The position numbers were made by a program, and so were the translations under genes. From contig NC_037670.1 in the NCBI RefSeq assembly GCF_003255815.1, positions 72,133,624 to 72,197,623 on the forward strand: a DNA stretch of 64,000 nt, in the 5' to 3' direction. The notes under the pieces are model-generated. The model did not search any database and was not told the DNA's origin. It saw only the letters and a list, made by a program, of their open reading frames with translations. How positions within the stretch are numbered: the first letter of the stretch is position 1; every line of letters begins with the position of its first letter. Shown one piece after another: positions 44,775 to 57,568 of this stretch. Source of the DNA: Theropithecus gelada (taxonomy: Eukaryota; Chordata; Mammalia; Primates; Cercopithecidae).

Positions 44775-46184
44775 TAACTTAAAATGGATCACAGAATTAA
44801 ATGTGTAAAATGCTTAGAATAAAAATATAGGAGAAAAATCTTTATCTAAGTGAAGAATTCTTAGACTTGATACCAAAAGCAAAATCTAAAATGAAAATTG
44901 ATAAACTCATCAAAATGTAAAATATTTGTTCTGTGAAAGATCATGTTAAGCAAATGAAGAGACAAGTCACAAATTTGAAGAAAATATTTGCAGACCACAT
45001 AGCTAACAAAGAACTAGTACCTAGAATTTATATATTTAAAAAAACTAACAAAATTCGAGTAAAAATTTTAAAAAGCCAGTTCGAAAATGAGCAAAAGACA
45101 TGAACAGACATTTCACTGAGATAATATGGTGGTGGCTAAATGCGTATGTAAAGACGTTCAACATTAGCCATTCAGGAATTATAATAAAAGTCACAATTAG
45201 CTATTGAAACGCATCTACAGAATGACTAAAATAAGGAATAGGGATAGCACCATATGCTGATGATGATGCAGAGAAATTGGATCACTCATACATTGCTGTT
45301 GGGGATATAAAATTTTTCTCATCGCTCTGGAAAACAGTATGACAGTTCCTTTCAAAACTATACATGCATTGACTATATGATACAGCAATTGTACGCCTAA
45401 ACATTTATCCCCAAGAAATAAAAACTTGTATTTACTCAGAAATCTGCTCATGAATGTTCATAGCAGATTTATATGTAACAACAAACTCTGGAAACAAATA
45501 TCTTTCAGTAGGTGAACAGCTAAACAAAGGTGCTGTATTCTATACCATAGAATACTATTCAGCAATGAAAGGAATGAACTATTGACACAAGCAACAACTT
45601 GGATGTATCTCAGGAAATTCTGCTAAGTGAAAAAAAGCCAAAATAAAAAAGTTACATACAGTATGGATCCATTTATATAACATCCTTGAAATAAGAAAAT
45701 TATAGAGATGAAGAACAATTAGTGGTTGACAGGAATTATAGAAGGAGGGAGAGAGGGAAGTGGTGGTCCCTCTAAAAGGGCAGAATGAGGGATCCTTGTG
45801 ATGGAATTGTTCTATACATTGATCATGGGTATATTCACAAGTATCTACATGTGTGATAAAATTCTACAGTACTAAACACACACGCTCACCACACAATGAG
45901 TCACATAAAACTGGTAAAATCTGCATATGGTCAGTCAGCTGTATCAGTGTCAATTTCCTGGCTGATATTGTATTATAGTTATGCAAGGTGTTACCACTGA
46001 AGCAAATCAAGTGAACAGATAATTTCTTACAACTCCATGTAAATCTACAATTATCTCAAAATAAAAAGGTTTTAAAAGCTATGAAAAGACAACAACAACA
46101 AAAGCAAAACCTTACATCTGATTAATGCTTTTCATTTTGTATTAAAAATCATTTTGTATCTAACATCCCATTTCAAGAAAATGA

Positions 46185-46308
46185 AAAATATGCCTGAGCA
46201 CAGGCCTCACATCTGTAATCCCAGAGTTTTGGGAAGCTGAGTTGAGAGGATTGTTTGAGCTCAGGAGTTTGAGACCAGACTGGATAACACAGTGAGACCT
46301 CATCTCTA

Positions 46309-46349
<41 letters not shown>

Positions 46350-46543
46350 AAAAATTAGTAGGCATGGTGACATAGGCCTGTAATCCCAGCTACTCAGGAG
46401 GCTGAGATGGGAGGATTGCTTGAGCTTGGGAAATCAGGGCTGCAGTGAGCCATGATCACTCCACTGCACTCCAGTCTGGGTGACAGAGTGAGACCCTGTC
46501 TCACCAAAAAAATAAATAAATAAATAAAAAAGAAAAAAGAAAA
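46185..46543 (+). mobile_element. AluJ SINE with expanded middle A-linker
   Basis: J-type Alu (TGTTTGAGCTCAGGAGTTTG, GGATTGCTTGAGCTTGGGAA). The A-rich linker between the arms is an A37 run (46311-46347). Flanking AAGAAAATG at 46176-46184 and 46544-46552. Confidence 0.88.
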
Positions 46544-46599
46544 AGAAAATGGAAGATACTAATGATTTCCTCCAAATGGAAAGTACTAAATATTTTCCT

Positions 46600-46730
46600 A
46601 ACCAATTGGATGGATCTGGCAATTGGGGGATAGAAAAGTTAAGTGATTTACCTGAACCAGAGGACTTAATAATAGGTTCATGAAGCTTAACATTAAACCA
46701 AGACTAAACTTTACTTCCAATCCAGAAATA
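46600..46730 (-). repeat. Possible MIR fragment
   Basis: GATAGAAAAGTTAAGTGATTT and ACCTGAACCAGAGGACTTAA weakly follow the MIR antisense core. Confidence 0.4.
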
Positions 46731-47231
46731 TGTTTATGCTTTTAAAAGTTATGAAACCAAGTAAGAATATACAGTAAAGCCATCAAATATGTTCTTCCAA
46801 ATTGTTGGTAAGCCTTGGGAGATTGCCTACTGTGTCATACAAATCAGGTTTTATGTAGATCCTTTACAGAAAACACTGTTTCTGGAGATTTGGCAATAGA
46901 ATGGAATGTAGGTACTGCCAGAAGGAGAGCACTAGCAGAACTTAATTTCTGTAGTCAATATTTCATCATGTAAGAAATAGGGGAAAGTGCTTGTAGCAGC
47001 CATCATTTGATAAGAAGAAATTTGAAGAACTTGGGTATACAATTTAGGATATACCTAGAAGGCATCTAAAACAAACAAAAAACAGTCCACATCTAGTAAT
47101 TTGGAAATTAGATTTTAATTCTGTCGTTCTTATGCTTTTAAGTTTTCGGGTGAATCTGGAAGAGACAAAAGACCAAATTCCAAGCTGTCTGCAAGGTGAA
47201 ATGGAAGAGGAAGGCAGTATCTTGAACTGCA
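46731..47231. other. Intron, single copy
   Basis: Nothing recognised. Confidence 0.3.
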
Positions 47232-47424
47232 CTGTGCCGGTCCAGAGCCAGCAGCCCCATGTGGATGTTTGAATTAAACTTAAATCAAACTAAAATTCAG
47301 TTTCTCAGTTGGACTAGCACAATCCAAGGCTTGGCAGCCACATGTTGCTAGTGGCTATCATATTGGACAGTAAAGAAAGACATTTCTATAATCTCAATAA
47401 AGCATTGGACAGCTCCAATCTATA
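47232..47424 (+). mobile_element. hAT-Charlie MITE (MER1/MER3-like)
   Basis: Contains the family phrases AATTCAGTTTCTCAGTTGGA, CACATGTTGCTAGTGGCTAT and CATATTGGACAGTAAAGAAA, closing with ATTGGACAGCTCC. These belong to a Charlie-type nonautonomous transposon. The end opposite (TGTGCCGGTCCAGAG) is degraded. Confidence 0.6.
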
Positions 47425-47955
47425 TAACTAATGAAAACACTGAAACGTCACAAAATTTTTTTTTTTAATTTAAAAAGGACACCATTTTGCAAATGACACA
47501 TTGACGGATTCATATCCATGGCCTCCTAGAAGAGCAGGGTGGAGAAGACCCCGAATGCAATCCTGTCAAAACACTTGTCACAGGCTTGAATCTTTCTGGT
47601 TATCAATGTCTGAACAGCCATGGCAAATAATTTTTATTTCCTTCATTCTTTTGCAGGTTAAAAGAAACATTTCTCTCCTTTGAAACTGTTCTATAGCTTT
47701 AAGTCTTTCATCATTCTGTCTGCTTACTGCTGATTTCCAATCTGGGTTCCAATTTATCTATATATCCAGTCAAATAACTTGTGCCAAAATTAAGTGCCAT
47801 GTTCCAGGTGCACAGAGTATAGGAGGTTTATGTTTTTCCTTATTCTAGATATTATGCATCCACTTTTACAGACTAAAATCACAAGGTGACTTTTAGTAAC
47901 CCCACCAATAAATTTCTTTGCAATTAGTTTTTAGTTAAGTAAAACCCTGCAATCT
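47425..47955. other. Intron, single copy
   Basis: Nothing recognised. Confidence 0.3.
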
Positions 47956-48480
47956 GGTTAATGTGGCCCATTGCTCCATCTAATTGAAACGTTGTGTGTC
48001 CTATTTATAACCAGTCTACTTTTGAATACTTCTGGTGGAAAAATCATTAACCCTGTTGATTTTATATCAGTTGCAAAAGTGTGGCCTCCAACATTTTTCT
48101 CCATGTAACTGTTAAAAATGTTAATAATGGGGACCCAGCATATGTCTTTGGGAAACTCTAACCTCCACCCACCTCCCAGCCTAAGAATCATCACAGTTTG
48201 GATCTAACCATTCACAAGTCAGTTCAACTATTTAACTGTCCAGTCCATGCTTCTCCATTTTACCCACAAAGACATACCTAGTAACCCAGCTTTTATTGTA
48301 TCTCCTGCAATATGCTTCACCTTTCCCAGAAAGTCAAAAAAAGCAGACACTGAGATTTTTTGTTTAAGATGACTATGGAGGCTTTTACAGCACAGAAGAG
48401 AACTCACCAACCCTGGAGAAGGGACGATGCACTTGAAGTATTGGCACCCCACAGTGGGCAACTCTAGCATTTCATGTTAA
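47956..48480 (-). repeat. CR1/L3-type LINE relic
   Basis: GGGACCCAGCATATGTCTTTG with GGAAACTCTAACCT, then AACTGTCCAGTCCATGCTTC, TACCCACAAAGACATACCTA and CTTTTATTGTATCTCC resemble the antisense of the L3/CR1 reverse-transcriptase coding region ('gacccagcactgagcccttggggaactc...ttctccatttta'). An old and diverged copy. Confidence 0.5.
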
Positions 48481-49446
48481 AACAATGCTGAAAACAATTT
48501 CTAATGGTTCTATTGATTTTCAAACAATAATAAAGGGTAGGGTCCTACTTAATTGAATCCTAATGAGTTCGGTATTTACCACAGTCTGTCACCAAATGCA
48601 CTTCTTGTACAAAACTCTTTGAACTGGCTGTGGGAGAGGAGAACTCTCTGTTCTAAATGCTGCTTTCACCACTGTCCAGCTGGGATGTTTTAGAACTAAG
48701 TCTCTCACTGACTCATTCAGTCTAGAAACAAATAGAGGAAAATTTGCGGCACCTGATCTCAAAGCAGGTGGCTATGCATTAATGATGTAGCATGTGCCAA
48801 GATCCTGAAAGGAACGGTTCTAGAGAAATACTGCAGGATCTAATTATTTTTAACGTCTCTCCTAACTTGAAAATGGTTTGTGTACATGACTTCAATTTTC
48901 AAAAGATACAATGCAGCCTGGGACTTTAAAACAGGGAATCTGGCAAATTAACTAATAAGTGTATGAACACATGTTGAAATGGCAAGGCACTAAATAGGCT
49001 GGCTTCTCCTACAGAAAAGAGTCATTTAACAGGAGTCAGTTAAGTCAATGTTTACTCTCCATGTAGGGAACTTTACATCACAAATGGGAGAAATAATTCA
49101 GCAGGTATAAAAAAAAGCTTTCCAAACAGGGAAACTTCCTTGGGATGTTAATGTTTCTTGTTATGTTAAGATGGGTCTTGGAAAACAACCCATCTCAGAT
49201 CAACATTCCTACATGTGGAGTTTGGATGATTTTTTTTTTCTTCCAGTAATCGTCAACTACAATGGGATCTATTTGATTATTATTGTAATGTTTAAAAACA
49301 GTACTGATTAGATTTCTTTACAGTGGGACAACCAAGAAAAAATGGACTGCCGAAAAAAAATATCTAGAGGTAAAATATGCAGGCCTGTCAAGGGATGATA
49401 GCCCTAGCAGAGGGCTATGGACTGAGGGGATGGCAGCATGCAGAAT
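48481..49446. other. Intron, single copy
   Basis: Nothing recognised. Confidence 0.3.
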
Positions 49447-49464
49447 AGAAGTAGGAGTGGAAGA

Positions 49465-49771
49465 GGCTGGGTGCGGCGGCTCACGCCTGTAATCTCAGCA
49501 CTTTGGAAGGCCGAGGCGGGCAGGTCACAAGGTCAAGAGATAGAGACCATCCTGGTTAACACAGTGACACCCCATCTCTACTAAAAATACAAAAAATTAG
49601 CCGGGCGTGGTGGCGGGTGCCTGTAGTCCCAGCTATTCGGGAGGCTGAGGCAGGAGAATCGCATGAACTCGGGAGGCAGAGCTTGCAGTGAACCAAGATC
49701 GGGCCACTGCACTCCAGCCTGGGCGACAGAGTGAGACTCTGTCTCAAAAACAACAACAACAACAACAAAAA
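49465..49771 (+). mobile_element. AluY-like SINE
   Basis: Plus-strand Alu with Y-type features (GAGACCATCCTGGTTAACAC, GGAGGCAGAGCTTGCAGTGA) and a (CAA)n tail. It is flanked by a perfect 18-bp duplication AGAAGTAGGAGTGGAAGA at 49447-49464 and 49772-49789. It is the youngest-looking Alu here. Confidence 0.93.
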
Positions 49772-49875
49772 AGAAGTAGGAGTGGAAGAAACAAAGAAGG
49801 CCTGAAGCAATAGGTATGTTTGGCCTGAAATCTTCCTCTTTAGCTAATTCTCTGTGGCTAGGAGTGCTCACCTCC

Positions 49876-49906
49876 AAAACAAACAAACAAACAAACAAAC
49901 AAAAAA
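49876..49906. repeat. (CAAA)n microsatellite
   Basis: Six CAAA-type units. Confidence 0.9.
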
Positions 49907-50049
49907 CCCAGAGTGGATGTATGGACCGTTATAGCTATCCTTCTCTTAACCGTTTGGTGCAGAATACTAAAAAATATAAAGTTTTGGAGAACACGTGTCC
50001 TATTATGTAATTCTTGGTATAATATTAATACTACCACAACATTAAATGG

Positions 50050-50245
50050 GACACAGTGTTTTCACAACCATATCACATTAGATGATACTCACAGTGACCC
50101 TGTGGGGTGGAGGATAATTATTTGTTCCTACTTAACATTAAAGGAAAATAAGGCCCTGAGAGGTTTAACATTGCCTAGAGTCCCCCAAATAAGGAAGCAG
50201 AGCAAGAACCAGAGCTGTTGGACTCCCACTCTGGATTACTTTTCA
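50050..50245 (-). repeat. MIR SINE
   Basis: CACATTAGATGATACTCACA, GGTGGAGGATAATTATTTGT, GGAAAATAAGGCCCTGAGAG and GACTCCCACTCTGGATTACT are in MIR antisense order. Confidence 0.7.
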
Positions 50246-51280
50246 GGACTCTGTGTCACCACCTATCTCATGAGTGCTCTCCAGAGATACCCGATGCACA
50301 CAGGGACAGCCACATATCTGCATTCATGGACCCTTGTGAATGGAGACAGGCTCCCTATTGCTCACTTTCTTTCATTCCCCTGCACACTTAGGTTACTGTA
50401 CCATAACACCCAAGACCCCCCAACATGTGCTGTTGCCCTGAAACTGGAGTTACTACTATATAAGTGTTCTAAACGCAGGCTATTGTCCTGCCAGAAGACT
50501 TCTCCTCTGGGAGTCCTTGAAGGTCCCTCCAGGCTCTCCTGCTAGTGTGAAAGCCTGTACTCGCTTCCTCCTTAACATGCCTGGTAGCCTTCATCACCCT
50601 ACAGGCCTACAGCCAGCCCTGATGAATTCAGGCTGGGGTGGGGGTGAATAGTAAGAAGAGTATCACACAGAGATAGGATCTAGAGGTGTACCATGTAAAC
50701 AGAAGTGTTCTTAGTGTCCACAGTTGGAACTCAAGGTTATATTTTCCCACACAATCCATGTGACTGATGCTGACTTGCTAATGAGATTCAATAATTCTGG
50801 GAGTATTTAGTAGTATCTTGGTTAAACATCTGCATTATGTAAGGCTTCACGGATGACCACAAGACCCTATCCATCATTGATAATATTGTTTCTATGGGGA
50901 AATGTGTTTGAAGTTTTGTATGACAGCCCTCCAAAGAAATTCTAGCAAACAAACCTATTTGAAAGTTGGGCACTGTCTGTCTTCCAGCACTGGCTGTTCT
51001 CCCTCTCACTCTCTCCAACCTAACCTGTTTTCTTATGTCCAACTTCTGGGTGGCCCATGAAGGCTATTGCTCCTCTGAGGCCACAGCAGGCGTAAGCAAT
51101 GAGGAGAAGGTGAAAGTGCTGGGGAACAGTCCCAGCAGTAGAGGGAGGGGGGCAGGAGAGGGAAGAAGACAGAGTTGGAATCATCACCAGACAGCAAACA
51201 TTGGGTGAGCCTACGCTGTTGATAGGACACAGGCTTTTTATGGGAATCTAAAATGCAACTTTTAAGCAGGATGGATGAAT
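50246..51280. other. Intron, single copy
   Basis: The 210-codon frame 49913-50545 (plus) spans CAAA-flanking sequence, the antisense MIR and single-copy text. It has no domain I recognise and is treated as chance. Confidence 0.4.
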
Positions 51281-51284
51281 GTCA

Positions 51285-51470
51285 TTAAGAAAGCACAGGC
51301 CGTGGCATGAGGCAGGCCTGGGGTACATTCTGTTTCTTATTAAAAATGATCTTAAGCTAAATACTTAACCTCTTAGAAGGTTCAGCTTTCTCATCTCTAA
51401 AATTGAGATGACATTACTTCTCAGGGTGTTTGTGAAGATCAAAGTAATTGTGTAAATGTGATTATTACAA
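51285..51470 (+). repeat. MIR SINE
   Basis: GCAGGCCTGGGGTACATTCT, TAAATACTTAACCTCTTAGA, CTCATCTCTAAAATTGAGAT and TTGTGAAGATCAAAGTAATT are in MIR sense order. Confidence 0.75.
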
Positions 51471-51730
51471 ACTTCAGCAGCATTTACCAGACAGTTGAAT
51501 GTTGCTTTATCTTACTTTCCTCCTTTGAGAGATGCAAGGTGGTACAGGGGAAAGATTAGAGTAAAAATAAGTGGATTGGAATTCCACTCTCAGAATCAAC
51601 CCCATGGAGGGGCTGAGCACACTCTCCGAGTTACTGTCTTCCGTGCTGTCCTCTGAGGGCTTTTGTTGGTGGCAAGGAATTAACATATGTGTGAATGGCT
51701 GCAACTAGCTGGTCAATAATTATCATTCAC

Positions 51731-52135
51731 TGTTTTGACAAATGTGTGTTGAGTGCCTACTATAGACCTGGCACTATGTTAGAAACGTGAATCCAGCCAA
51801 GGGGAAATAATCAAGGCAGGCCTGTTCTGTTAGATGGAGTGGTCAGGGAAGTTTCCCTGAATAGATGAGATTTGAGCAGAGACCTGAATGAGGAGTGGGA
51901 GTGAGCCATAGAAATATCCAGAAAGAGGCATCCAAGAAGAGGGAATAATCAGAGTAAAGGCCAGGCTGTCAGGGCCTGCTAGGGCCTGATTGAGACATTG
52001 CAAGGAGGTCCTCAGGGGTCTTCGTGACTAGTGCAGAGAGCAAAAAGTATGGGCACAGGGCAGGGACAGGGGAGGGCAGGACCAACGGTCTGTTGATATG
52101 TGCTCTGTACACTGCTGGAAGGACTTTCTCCTAAC
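51731..52135 (-). repeat. L2 LINE
   Basis: TGTTGAGTGCCTACTATAGA, CCTGGCACTATGTTAGAAAC, TGGTCAGGGAAGTTTCCCTG, TGAGCAGAGACCTGAATGAG and GAATAATCAGAGTAAAGGCC are in antisense L2 order. Confidence 0.75.
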
Positions 52136-52560
52136 TTCTAGGTACTCAAGCCCTTGGAAGGTAGTCTTGAGTGAAGGAGTTTACGTTGTGAAAAGCCACA
52201 TGCAGAAGAAACTTGTGGCCCAAGGGTGAAGGCAGGCGAGCACTGGGAGGTGACTGTGGTCAGCAGAGCAGACATGCGATGAGGCCCTGGGCCTGGGGTG
52301 GTGGCAGCTGGGGACACAGATGTGTTCTGACTCAATGTGTGTGTGTGGTAAAGTAAAGCCCTGGAGCTAGGGAAGGGTGCAGGCCTAGAGAGAGACACTG
52401 GGGAGGTCTCCACAGAGTGATACAGTGAAAAAGCACAGGGCTGGACATGGTCATCTGTGGAGCAGGAATGGAGGAGAGGGAGGAGAACCCATCATGACAC
52501 TGCGCAGCATTTTAGAGGTCTGAGGAAGGAGATGCCACTCCATGCATGAAAAGTGACAAG
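52136..52560. other. Intron, GC-richer single copy
   Basis: No family recognised with confidence; it may continue the L2. Confidence 0.3.
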
Positions 52561-53600
52561 ACAAAAGAGGCCCTTTCTTACAAAAATTCTTTGTGTTCCT
52601 TTTTTTGGTTATTGCTTTTGTTTTTCTTTTTCTTATTAAAACAATTATGAGATATTTCAAAACATGCTGAATACTGAAAATAAAATAACTGACACTCCAC
52701 CCAAATTTCTAACTTGTGAACATTTTGCCACTTTGCAAATGATGGCAGGCGAATCCCAAAATTGGGGCTCAGCCCGGAAGGGTTCTTGACTTTGCTCAGG
52801 GAAGAACTGAAGAAGGAGCTGGCAATGAAAGAAGGCAAGTTTATTAGAGCAACAGTGTATGGCAAAGTGGCTGCTCCCTAGAGCAGGGCTCTCTCATAGG
52901 CAGAGCTGCCCAGGACAGCAGCAGCAGCAGTAGCACTCCTTATGGACTGCTGGCTAGCTATATTTATACACACTCTTCATTATATGCTATTTAAGGAGCA
53001 GGTTATTCAGAATTTTCTAGAAAAGGGGTGGGGGAGTTCCTGGAACCATATAAGGAAACTTTTGGATTGTTGCCATGGCGTTTGTAAACTGTCATGGCAC
53101 TGGTGAGGCTGTCTTTATGCTTATTAGCAGTGAGGGCAAGTAGGGTCACTTTTGTTGCTATCCGCTGGTTTCAGCTGGTGTCTTTGCTGCATCCTGCTTT
53201 GATTAGTAGGGTCATGATCGGTGCTCGGAATATAAGTCCTGCTGGTCTCCCATCTCACTATATTCATTTCAAAGACAACTGAAGTCATGCCCCCTCTGTC
53301 CAAACCGCTTCTTCTTCTTCCAGGAGGCTTTAGTGAGCAATGATAACAGTGCCTGGTGTGTGGGAAGTTCTCAGTGAAGGTCAGGAACTGTGGCGCTGCT
53401 GGAAGTGGTCTTTACCATTATGATGATATTGAGGTCTTTCCCATGCATTTTCTAGCTCTTACTGCATAAAGTCAACTCCATAACAATGCACAGTACAATT
53501 CTGTATGGTTTTTAAATTAATATAAAGGGTAAATTTTTGTATTCTTTTATATCTTTTTTTAATTCAACACTGTGTTCTTCAGATTTTTTTTTTTTTGGTA
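52561..53600 (-). repeat. Old LINE fragment split by an LTR
   Basis: Left piece ends AACTTGTGAACATTTTGCCA (to about 52739). The right piece resumes at 53258 with CAAAGACAACTGAAGTCATG, TCCCATGCATTTTCTAGCTC, ACAATTCTGTATGGTTTTTA and TTCAACACTGTGTTCTTCAG. The two read as one antisense old L1-type segment once the LTR is set aside. Confidence 0.5.
52740..53257 (-). mobile_element. ERV1-type solo LTR
   Basis: On the minus strand it begins TGAGATGGGAGACC and contains AACGCCATGGCAACAATCC, a TATA-like TATAAATATAG (about 52965), and CTCTAATAAACTTGCC (polyadenylation signal, about 52840). It then has a U5-like end. No viral genes follow, so it is a solo LTR. It has the same orientation as SUGCT. No clean target duplication was seen, so the ends are approximate. 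Confidence 0.7.
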
Positions 53601-56600
53601 GCAAGTCAGACACAGTTTAGAATATAAGAGTAATAGGAGGAGGAAACAAAATCTTTGCAGAGAGTGCAATGTGAAGGTGCTTTGGTTCCAATATGACAGC
53701 TCTCCAGACGCCTTTTCTCCATCCCTCCCTCTTTTTCATTCCTTAACTGCAAAGCTACTGGAGAGAAAGGAGAGGATCATTCAATTTTGTGACAATATTA
53801 AATGCTAGCTTCACAGCCCCTCAGGACAAGAAAGACCATGTGGCCCTATAGCCTTCAACTGGAACATGCTTGCTTCCCTTCCCCAACAGGAGCCCTCCCA
53901 TGGGTTGGAGATAGAGGTTCTGACCCTGGGGCAGCCTCACTTGACTCATGAATTGATGAGCATATTCACTTCTGCAAGCAAAGTAAAACTGAACATAGGA
54001 GCTATACTTGCTGGTTACTGTTACTGTTCTGTCCTCTCATGTTCCAATTACCTGTTTTATTTTTATTTCAGAGCCTTCACTGAACAGGCAATGTTTGGAT
54101 TTAAGCTCTAAAGAAATGCGGGTAGACAGAGGGCACATTCCACACAAGAATCCAGGCATGGATTTTGAAGTAGCAGCTTGACCACTGTCATTGTAGAGCT
54201 TAGGCTAGAGGGCAGGATTGGTTTTCAATACTCTGATACCCATCTGTGACAGACGGGCAACTTCTGTGCTGGCAGTATCAAAGCAACCCCACCAAGAGAC
54301 ATGCCGGCCTCTCTGTGGCTGGATGGTTTCCATGGTGTGGGGGAGTTTTGTTGTTGTTGCTCTTGTGAAGTTTAAGTTCTTGTGGCTTTTCCCCTTTGCC
54401 AGCCTTGCTTAAGACCAAAGGAGAGCTGGATGGTAAAGACTCCCTCGAGAATGGGCAAACGAGTTGCAGATCAAGTATCCTGGCCACAAAGACAAGGAGA
54501 GGATCAGGCCTGAAGCTCCAGGCCTGGACACGCCCCGGAGGAGAAATGATCCTCGTGGTTAGTAACAGAGCCAAGCTTCCTTTGTCTAATCTTTCGCTGG
54601 AATTAAGAGCTTTTCACATTTCAGTTGACTTGAGAACAGACAGGGAGTCCCAAATCAGAAGCAGATTGGAGCTGGTGAGCAGGGAAACGACACTTCAGCC
54701 TCTAAATGCAGCAGCTCTGTTTGTCCCTTGCTTTTGACCCCAGCAGCCTCTTTGCTCCCTCTCTCCTCCCTACTCCACAGAAGGCTTCTCTCCTCTTCTC
54801 TGAGGCTCTGCTCTTAAAGCAGCAGGTGCCCGATTCCAGTGGACTCTCTCCACTGCAGAATGCATTACAGCAGGGGCAGCACCTTCCCCAGCAACACACC
54901 CTGTCACCTTTGATCCTTTGCCATTTGCACTGTGGGTTTTCATTTGACCCAGTGGTCTGAGTTTGCTCCAGTATTTGTGTTTTCGTGTTTTTCTTTCCTA
55001 TGCTTCTCTTTCCCTCCCCGCCCCTCTTTTATGCTGTGGCCTAAGTACACTGAGCTTCTTCCTTTGTTTGTATGACAGAGGATTCCTTTTCATTCGTCAG
55101 GATCTTAACTATGCATACCACAAAAAAATTGAAGCACAAAGCACCAAAAGAAAATGAAGATAGAAAAATCTAGTGGATTTGGAGGTGAAAGAAAGCAAAC
55201 TTGCACCCAGTTTTCGAAACCTTAAACAGATTTATATTCTTGGCCCAGTTCTCAGTTACTCACCACAGTACTCTTATTTTGTGCCTCAAGGGATAGGCAA
55301 AAAGCTCTTTCCTGCTCAGCACTTACTTAATACTTAAAAGAAATACCCTTTCTTTCTCTAGCAATGCACTTGTTTGTAACAGTGGAAATACAGGGCACCC
55401 AAGAGGTCAAACTCTCTAGAAACCTGGGGCCAATACTTACAAAGACTGATGCCTTGTGGGTGATTGAAAAACAACCCTAGAGTCAGAATTAACAACATTC
55501 TCCACATAGTGTTTAAATGGTCACTTTTTGTCCAGAGCTGAGTACTTTCTGAAAACTGTTTCTCTAGCCTGAGGCAAGCCTGGGCTTTGGCTGTGAGGCC
55601 CAGAGGCTTAGCTTCTTCACCCAATGCTTGCAAAATGTTTATAGCAAACTCAAATACCTTCCACAGATTACTTCCATTCTCCATCTGATTTCTTCACCAG
55701 CTGTTCTCTGCCTGATTCATTGTGCAGATTTCTTTCTAGTGTTGTGGATATTCCCTAGTTACCTACCATAATGCTTGGTCTTACAGGTGTATAGCATGTT
55801 TGCAATGCTTGTTCATATGCTCCCAGGGAAAAAAAAATCATAAAATATAATCTTACGTGTAATTTTCCTGAGTACTAAATGCTTTGCCCTGAACTTGAAG
55901 ACAGTGTATCAGTTGAAGGATGCCAGGAATTACTTCACCTCATGTATATGTACCTGTTACAGATTATATTCATTTTCAAATTAATTTCAAAGCCAGCTGT
56001 TATTTTTGCTAAAAGTCATCCTTGATGGTATGCTTTAGTAACTACCTTTTAAAACTTAGAGACAACTAGCTGTGCAATATGAGGATTTAAAAATTCAGTA
56101 CTTGGATTGTTTATCGTGGGTTTTATATTTTGAGCTCAAGTCTCCTTCTTAATATATTGTCTGTAGGCACTTAATAAAATGGATTTTTAAGGAAAAATAA
56201 AATAGCTTTACTATATATATAACATGCATATTATACATAAAATGTTGGAACTTTTTGGTGATTTAGTTTTCCTTTATAAATACGGGCATGTAGTTATTTC
56301 TACAGCAATACTTACATTGAAAGACAAGTTGCTATGCCATGGAGGCTTTTTAGAAGTTCTAACTGGGAATGTAAGCATCTATGTAACCTTAATCCAAAAC
56401 GAGGGCTCCTCTAACTGGGGAGATTGCCCGTTTGGACCGTCGAACAGCTGGGGAGAATGGGTCACCTGCCTAGACTACTTAATGAGCTGAGTCCACTCTA
56501 ACAGTCAGAGCTGGGAGAAAGCACCTTCTTCAGAGTGAGCACACATCAGGCACCCCCTCCATTTTTCCCTGACTCATGTGGAGGGGTTAGGACTTTAAAG

Positions 56601-57224
56601 AAGCCAGGTTTGTCTTTTTCTTTATTTCATGGAATATGTTAAAAAACAGAAAGAAATATTGAACCTATGCCATGTACTTCAAACGAAGCTTCCACAGAAA
56701 ATCTGAAACCCTAAAAAGGTTCTTCATTTAAGCCATAGAGAGACACAAATATTCAAACTCTCCTAAGTAATGCTAAAAACAAGGCAGCGAGTGTTCCAAC
56801 AAGGGCAAGACCTCATTTGTTTATTATTTAGGACTCTTATCACTGTCAATTTTAGCTTGATGAAAGTACTATCATGTGTCAGAGACAATGCCATATGTTC
56901 ACCAAAAACAAAAACAAAACAATTTATTTTCCCTCTGGGCATACAGAAAGACTACATTTCCCAGTTTCTTTTGTAATTAATTTTGGGCTATGAGTCTGAA
57001 TTCTATCCAAAGAAATGCAAGTGAAAGTTGTGTATACTACTTCCAGGTCTGCCAGAATCCTCCCACCTCCTGCACAACCTTTAACATCTCTCTTCCCCCT
57101 TTACAGTAACCCCGGGACCACATAGTGAAGATGGTGGCATTGCAAGACAGGAAGAGCTTGGGTTCCTGCAAGACTGCATGAAGCAGTCCCCTCTTTTCCA
57201 TGACTATCTTGGTCTGCGACAGGC
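53601..57224. other. Intron, repeat-poor single-copy block
   Basis: About 3.6 kb in which I recognise no clear transposon. It includes a moderately GC-rich part at 54400-54960 with many short frames on both strands and no known protein. Possibly enriched for conserved noncoding sequence. Confidence 0.4.
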
Positions 57225-57568
57225 TGCAATGGTTTGAAGGTTTGTCCCCTCTAAAACTCATGTTGATATTTAATTGCCATTGTGATGGTATTGGAAGGTG
57301 GGGCCTTAAGAGAGCTCTGCCCTCATAAGTGGACTAATACCAGTTATCAGGAGTAGGCTCACTCCCACTCTCTTTTTCTTGCTCTCACTCTTGTTAGCCC
57401 TTCTGCTTTCCACTATGGGATGATAGAACAAGACGTCCCTCATAAGATACTGGCACCTTGATCTTAGACTTCCCAGCCACTAAGCAACAAGCCAATAAAA
57501 CTCTGTTTTTATTATATATTACTCATTCTTTGGTGTTCTGTTATAGCAGCACAAAACAGACTAAGACA
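57225..57568 (+). mobile_element. MaLR solo LTR (MST/MLT1 group)
   Basis: Begins TGCAATGGTTTGAAGGTTTG and has GGTATTGGAAGGTGGGGCCT, ATACTGGCACCTTGATCTTA and GCCAATAAAACTCTG (polyadenylation signal), ending GACTAAGACA. Flanks CAGGC and CAGGA are a 5-bp target duplication with one mismatch. Confidence 0.85.

Larger units (their letters stand above)
42073..46080 (+). mobile_element. Old L1 (L1MB/MC-type), 5'-truncated, with two Alu insertions
   Basis: Plus-strand L1M. It starts in ORF2 (AACCTCCAAACACTTGGAAA), carries the reverse-transcriptase core (the frame 43496-43702 contains LSLFADDM), and continues through ACCATAGAATACTATTCAGC (45545). The 3' UTR is GATGAAGAACAATTAGTGGT and later ATCTCAAAATAAAAAGGTTT. 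Many stops and frameshifts make it long dead. Alus interrupt it at 42922 and 44456. Confidence 0.8.

Noticed and set aside
49913..50545. 210-codon plus-strand open frame
   Set aside because: It crosses single-copy text and an antisense MIR, has no recognisable domain or codon pattern, and no splice or promoter context.
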